The translations under genes were made by a program, and so were the position numbers. A DNA stretch of 64,000 nucleotides from positions 62,001 through 126,000 of the forward strand of contig NZ_JBHZGL010000003.1 in the NCBI RefSeq assembly GCF_051900415.1. The letters run 5' to 3'. Source of the DNA: Frateuria_A sp051900415. GTDB taxonomy: Bacteria; Pseudomonadota; Gammaproteobacteria; Xanthomonadales; Rhodanobacteraceae. This document shows, in pieces, positions 62,704 to 64,000 of this stretch. Numbering within the stretch: position 1 is the first letter of the stretch; each line of letters starts with the position of its first letter. Under the pieces are notes generated by a model. That model was not told the DNA's origin and searched no databases. It saw only the letters and a list, made by a program, of their open reading frames with translations.

Positions 62704-64000
62704 ATGCCGCCCGCGACGCGCCTCGACGACACTGCCGCCTGCGCACAGCTCATCGCCGACCGGCTGGGGGCGCATCTGTGCGTCGCCGCGCCGCTGGGCC
62801 TGGGCAAGCCGCATGGCCTGCTCAACGCGCTGTACCGGCTGACCGTGGCCGATCCGGCCCGGTCGCTGACGATCTACACCGCATTGTCGTTGACCCGGCC
62901 GCAGCCGAAGCCCGGGCTCGAAGCTCGCTTCCTCGCGCCTTTCCTGGAGCGGCACTTCGGCGCCGACTACGAGGATCTCGAGTACGCCCTGGCCGAGCAG
63001 CGCCACGCACTTCCCCCCAACGTGGCCGTTCACGAGTTCTATCTGCAGTCCGGCGCCTTGCTGCACGCGCCGCGCGCGCAGCGCGATTACATCAGCCAGA
63101 ACTACACCCACGTCGCGCGCGACCTGGCCGCGCAGGACGTGAACCTCCTGGTGCAACTGGTGGCGCGGCGCGAGACGCCGGAGGGCGTGCGCTACAGCCT
63201 CTCCAGCAACCCGGACCTGACGCTCGACTTCCTGGCCCAGTGCGCCCGTGCCGGCAAGCCGCGGCCGCTGTGCGTGGCGGTGCTGCATCCGGACCTGCCC
63301 TACCTCAGCGGGCATGCGGAGGTCGCGGCCGACTTCTTCGACATGGAACTCGTTCCGGCGCGTTCGCCGCGCCTGTTCGCCCTCCCGCGCACGCCGGTGG
63401 GCGTGGCCGAATACGCGATCGGCCTCAACGCGAGTGCGCTGGTGAAAGACGGCGGCTGCCTGCAGATCGGCATCGGCGCACTGTCCGACGCACTGGTCCA
63501 CAGCCTGCTGCTGCGCCAGCAGGACAACGCCGCCTGGCGTGACGGCCTGCGCGCGCTCGACGGCGAGAGCCCGACCCTGGCGCTGGCCCGGCGCATCGGC
63601 GGCCTGGAGCCGTTCGAGGCCGGCCTGTACGGCGCCAGCGAGATGGTGATGGACGGCTTCATGCACCTGGCCCGCGCCGGCATCCTCAAGCGCCGCAGCT
63701 GGGATAACCTGGCACTGGAGAAGGCCGCCGCCGCTGGCCGGCTCAATCCGGCCACGCCGGGCGGGCATTACCTGCGTGGCGCGTTCTTCCTGGGCAGCCG
63801 CGAGCTGTACGCGTGGCTCGACGCCACCGAGGCTACCGATCCGGATGCCATCGACATGTGCCCGGTCTCCAACGTCAACCAGCTCTATGGCGACCACCAG
63901 CCGCTGGCGGCCCTGCAGCGCCGGGGCGCGCGCTTCTTCAATACCTGCATGATGGCCACGTTGCTGGGCGGGGCGGTGTCCGACGCGCTGGAGGACGGCC
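62704..64000 (+). CDS. Acetyl-CoA hydrolase/transferase family protein (3' end outside window)
   Basis: The frame begins with ATG at 62704 (MPPATRLDDTAACAQLIA) and is still open at the window end, 432 codons later. It contains the CoA-transferase family 1 features: LGLGKPHGLLNALYR near residue 30, GGCLQIGIGALSDALVHSLLLR near 256 and the C-terminal RFFNTCMMATLLGGAVSDAL near 408. The family uses acetyl-CoA, succinyl-CoA or 4-hydroxybutyrate-CoA. It is larger than the usual 430-500 residues or has an additional domain, but this cannot be determined here. It is divergent from the phospholipase D gene by 83 bases. Confidence 0.88.
   Translation, partial: MPPATRLDDTAACAQLIADRLGAHLCVAAPLGLGKPHGLLNALYRLTVADPARSLTIYTALSLTRPQPKPGLEARFLAPFLERHFGADYEDLEYALAEQRHALPPNVAVHEFYLQSGALLHAPRAQRDYISQNYTHVARDLAAQDVNLLVQLVARRETPEGVRYSLSSNPDLTLDFLAQCARAGKPRPLCVAVLHPDLPYLSGHAEVAADFFDMELVPARSPRLFALPRTPVGVAEYAIGLNASALVKDGGCLQIGIGALSDALVHSLLLRQQDNAAWRDGLRALDGESPTLALARRIGGLEPFEAGLYGASEMVMDGFMHLARAGILKRRSWDNLALEKAAAAGRLNPATPGGHYLRGAFFLGSRELYAWLDATEATDPDAIDMCPVSNVNQLYGDHQPLAALQRRGARFFNTCMMATLLGGAVSDALEDG

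Overview
The window is high-GC, densely packed bacterial chromosome. The gene set (HutF-type histidine degradation, ClpS-ClpA-IF1, NudJ-MnmA-HflD, ScpA-ScpB-RluB, two DUF2884-like lipoproteins, many GTAGGAGC-type dispersed repeats) fits a gammaproteobacterium of the order Xanthomonadales, probably the Rhodanobacteraceae (Dyella/Rhodanobacter/Luteibacter-like). That placement is inference from gene content and repeat style; there is no rRNA to test it. I see no tRNA, rRNA, CRISPR array, transposase, integrase or phage gene. Both window edges cut genes: a hemerythrin-like protein on the left and an acetyl-CoA hydrolase/transferase family protein on the right.

Layout. 0-6 kb: hemerythrin, an isochorismatase-like hydrolase with an unusual tail, and a histidine-utilisation patch (hutI, a GNAT-nitrilase fusion, hutF). 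6-10 kb: lipoprotein, MFS exporter preceded by a possible 15-codon leader ORF, VOC protein, ENPP-type phosphodiesterase. 10-13 kb: alkylation repair pair (Ada/AlkA fusion plus Ogt) and an SGNH esterase. 13-18.2 kb: membrane proteins, two paralogous lipoproteins and a GntR-controlled ABC transporter operon with a clear palindromic operator on its promoter. 18.4-25.5 kb: secreted amidohydrolase, divergent azoR/LysR, aminotransferase plus omega-amidase, and a CsgG-like lipoprotein. 25.6-29.2 kb: scpA-scpB-rluB-arsC operon. 29.8-36.7 kb: PilZ protein, fadD, acnA and a LysR regulator related to OxyR but lacking its cysteines. 36.7-42.6 kb: nudJ-mnmA-hflD, clpS-clpA, infA. 42.6-49.1 kb: double-FHA membrane protein, ATP-dependent DNA ligase with its MBL-fold exonuclease, ChaN-like protein, ABC exporter. 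49.3-57 kb: OPT transporter, ECF sigma/anti-sigma pair with a von Willebrand lipoprotein, YigZ, a large alpha/beta hydrolase. 57.2-64 kb: ElyC/YdcF-like protein, aldehyde dehydrogenase, xseA, phospholipase D, CoA-transferase family protein.

Four-base stop/start overlaps (ATGA or GTGA) tie many genes into translationally coupled operons: alkA-ogt, gntR-ABC-permease, scpB-rluB-arsC, nudJ-mnmA-hflD, sigma/anti-sigma, MFS-VOC.

The intergenic spaces hold four families of dispersed inverted repeats, some arranged as inverted doublets (REPIN/BIME-like) and some supplying the stop codon of the neighbouring gene. No obviously new multi-gene system is visible. The most unusual items are the cysteine-less, histidine-rich OxyR-like regulator next to acnA, the isochorismatase fused to a tail that has its own ribosome binding site, the leader ORF before the MFS gene, the GntR operator-promoter and the repeat doublets.
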